A stretch of 22,345 bases of DNA. Origin: JABJMC01 sp964459205 (lineage in GTDB: Bacteria; Patescibacteriota; Gracilibacteria; UBA1369; UBA12473). Made by a program: the position numbers and the translations under genes. The stretch is from assembly GCA_964459205.1 (NCBI GenBank), contig CAYWKJ010000023.1:1-22345 (forward strand). The letters run 5' to 3'. The notes beneath the pieces were generated by a model. It did no database searches. It saw only the letters and a list, made by a program, of their open reading frames with translations, and was not told the DNA's origin. Within the stretch, counting starts at the first letter, position 1; every line of letters begins with the position of its first letter. This document shows positions 22,344 to 22,345 of this stretch, one piece after another.

Positions 22344-22345
22344 TA

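Overview
The window reads as a piece of a Candidate Phyla Radiation (Patescibacteria-type) chromosome. Supporting signs are moderate-to-low G+C for most of its length, compact gene spacing, the standard code (TGA is used as a stop, e.g. after csaB), host-type genes with essentially no Shine-Dalgarno sequences, a ribosomal protein L19 with a long acidic tail, a small winged-helix regulator of a type common in these genomes, and several very large proteins of no recognisable family. The lineage call is inference; no rRNA gene is present.

Layout. 1-1772 (+): the end of an unknown gene, then a three-gene envelope thiol-redox module (VKOR-type disulfide oxidase, lipoprotein thioredoxin, CcdA/DsbD-type transporter). 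1773-2072: a hairpin-rich intergenic region ending in a bidirectional terminator. 2073-2960 (-): a secreted HExxH metallopeptidase with a strong sigma70-type promoter. About 2965-4082: a strikingly G+C-rich island carrying one membrane protein gene (-) with a textbook Shine-Dalgarno, bounded by near-identical 15-16 bp direct repeats; it looks foreign to its surroundings. 4131-13168 (-): a five-gene operon driven by one good promoter at 13203-13231 and encoding proteins of 905, 118, 464, 155 and 1326 residues. I recognise none of them. This is the best candidate for an undescribed system.

The right part is mostly housekeeping. Trigger factor (+) is divergent from the unknown operon and is followed by a small LapA-like membrane protein and a terminator. 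Next come a regulator gene preceded by perfect palindromes, L19 with its own consensus promoter, RNase HII, and a CsaB-type pyruvyl transferase whose end overlaps the convergent PfkB-family kinase gene. On the minus strand lies rmuC-infB-pfkB. A near-consensus plus-strand promoter sits at the right edge and serves a gene outside the window.

Working picture: the left cluster makes and balances extracytoplasmic disulfides, useful for secreted proteins such as the adjacent metallopeptidase (which has two Cys). The five-gene operon probably makes a multiprotein, membrane-anchored assembly: one two-TM giant protein, several helical or coiled-coil partners, and acidic and basic members that could complement one another. 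That last statement is inference from architecture, not from homology.
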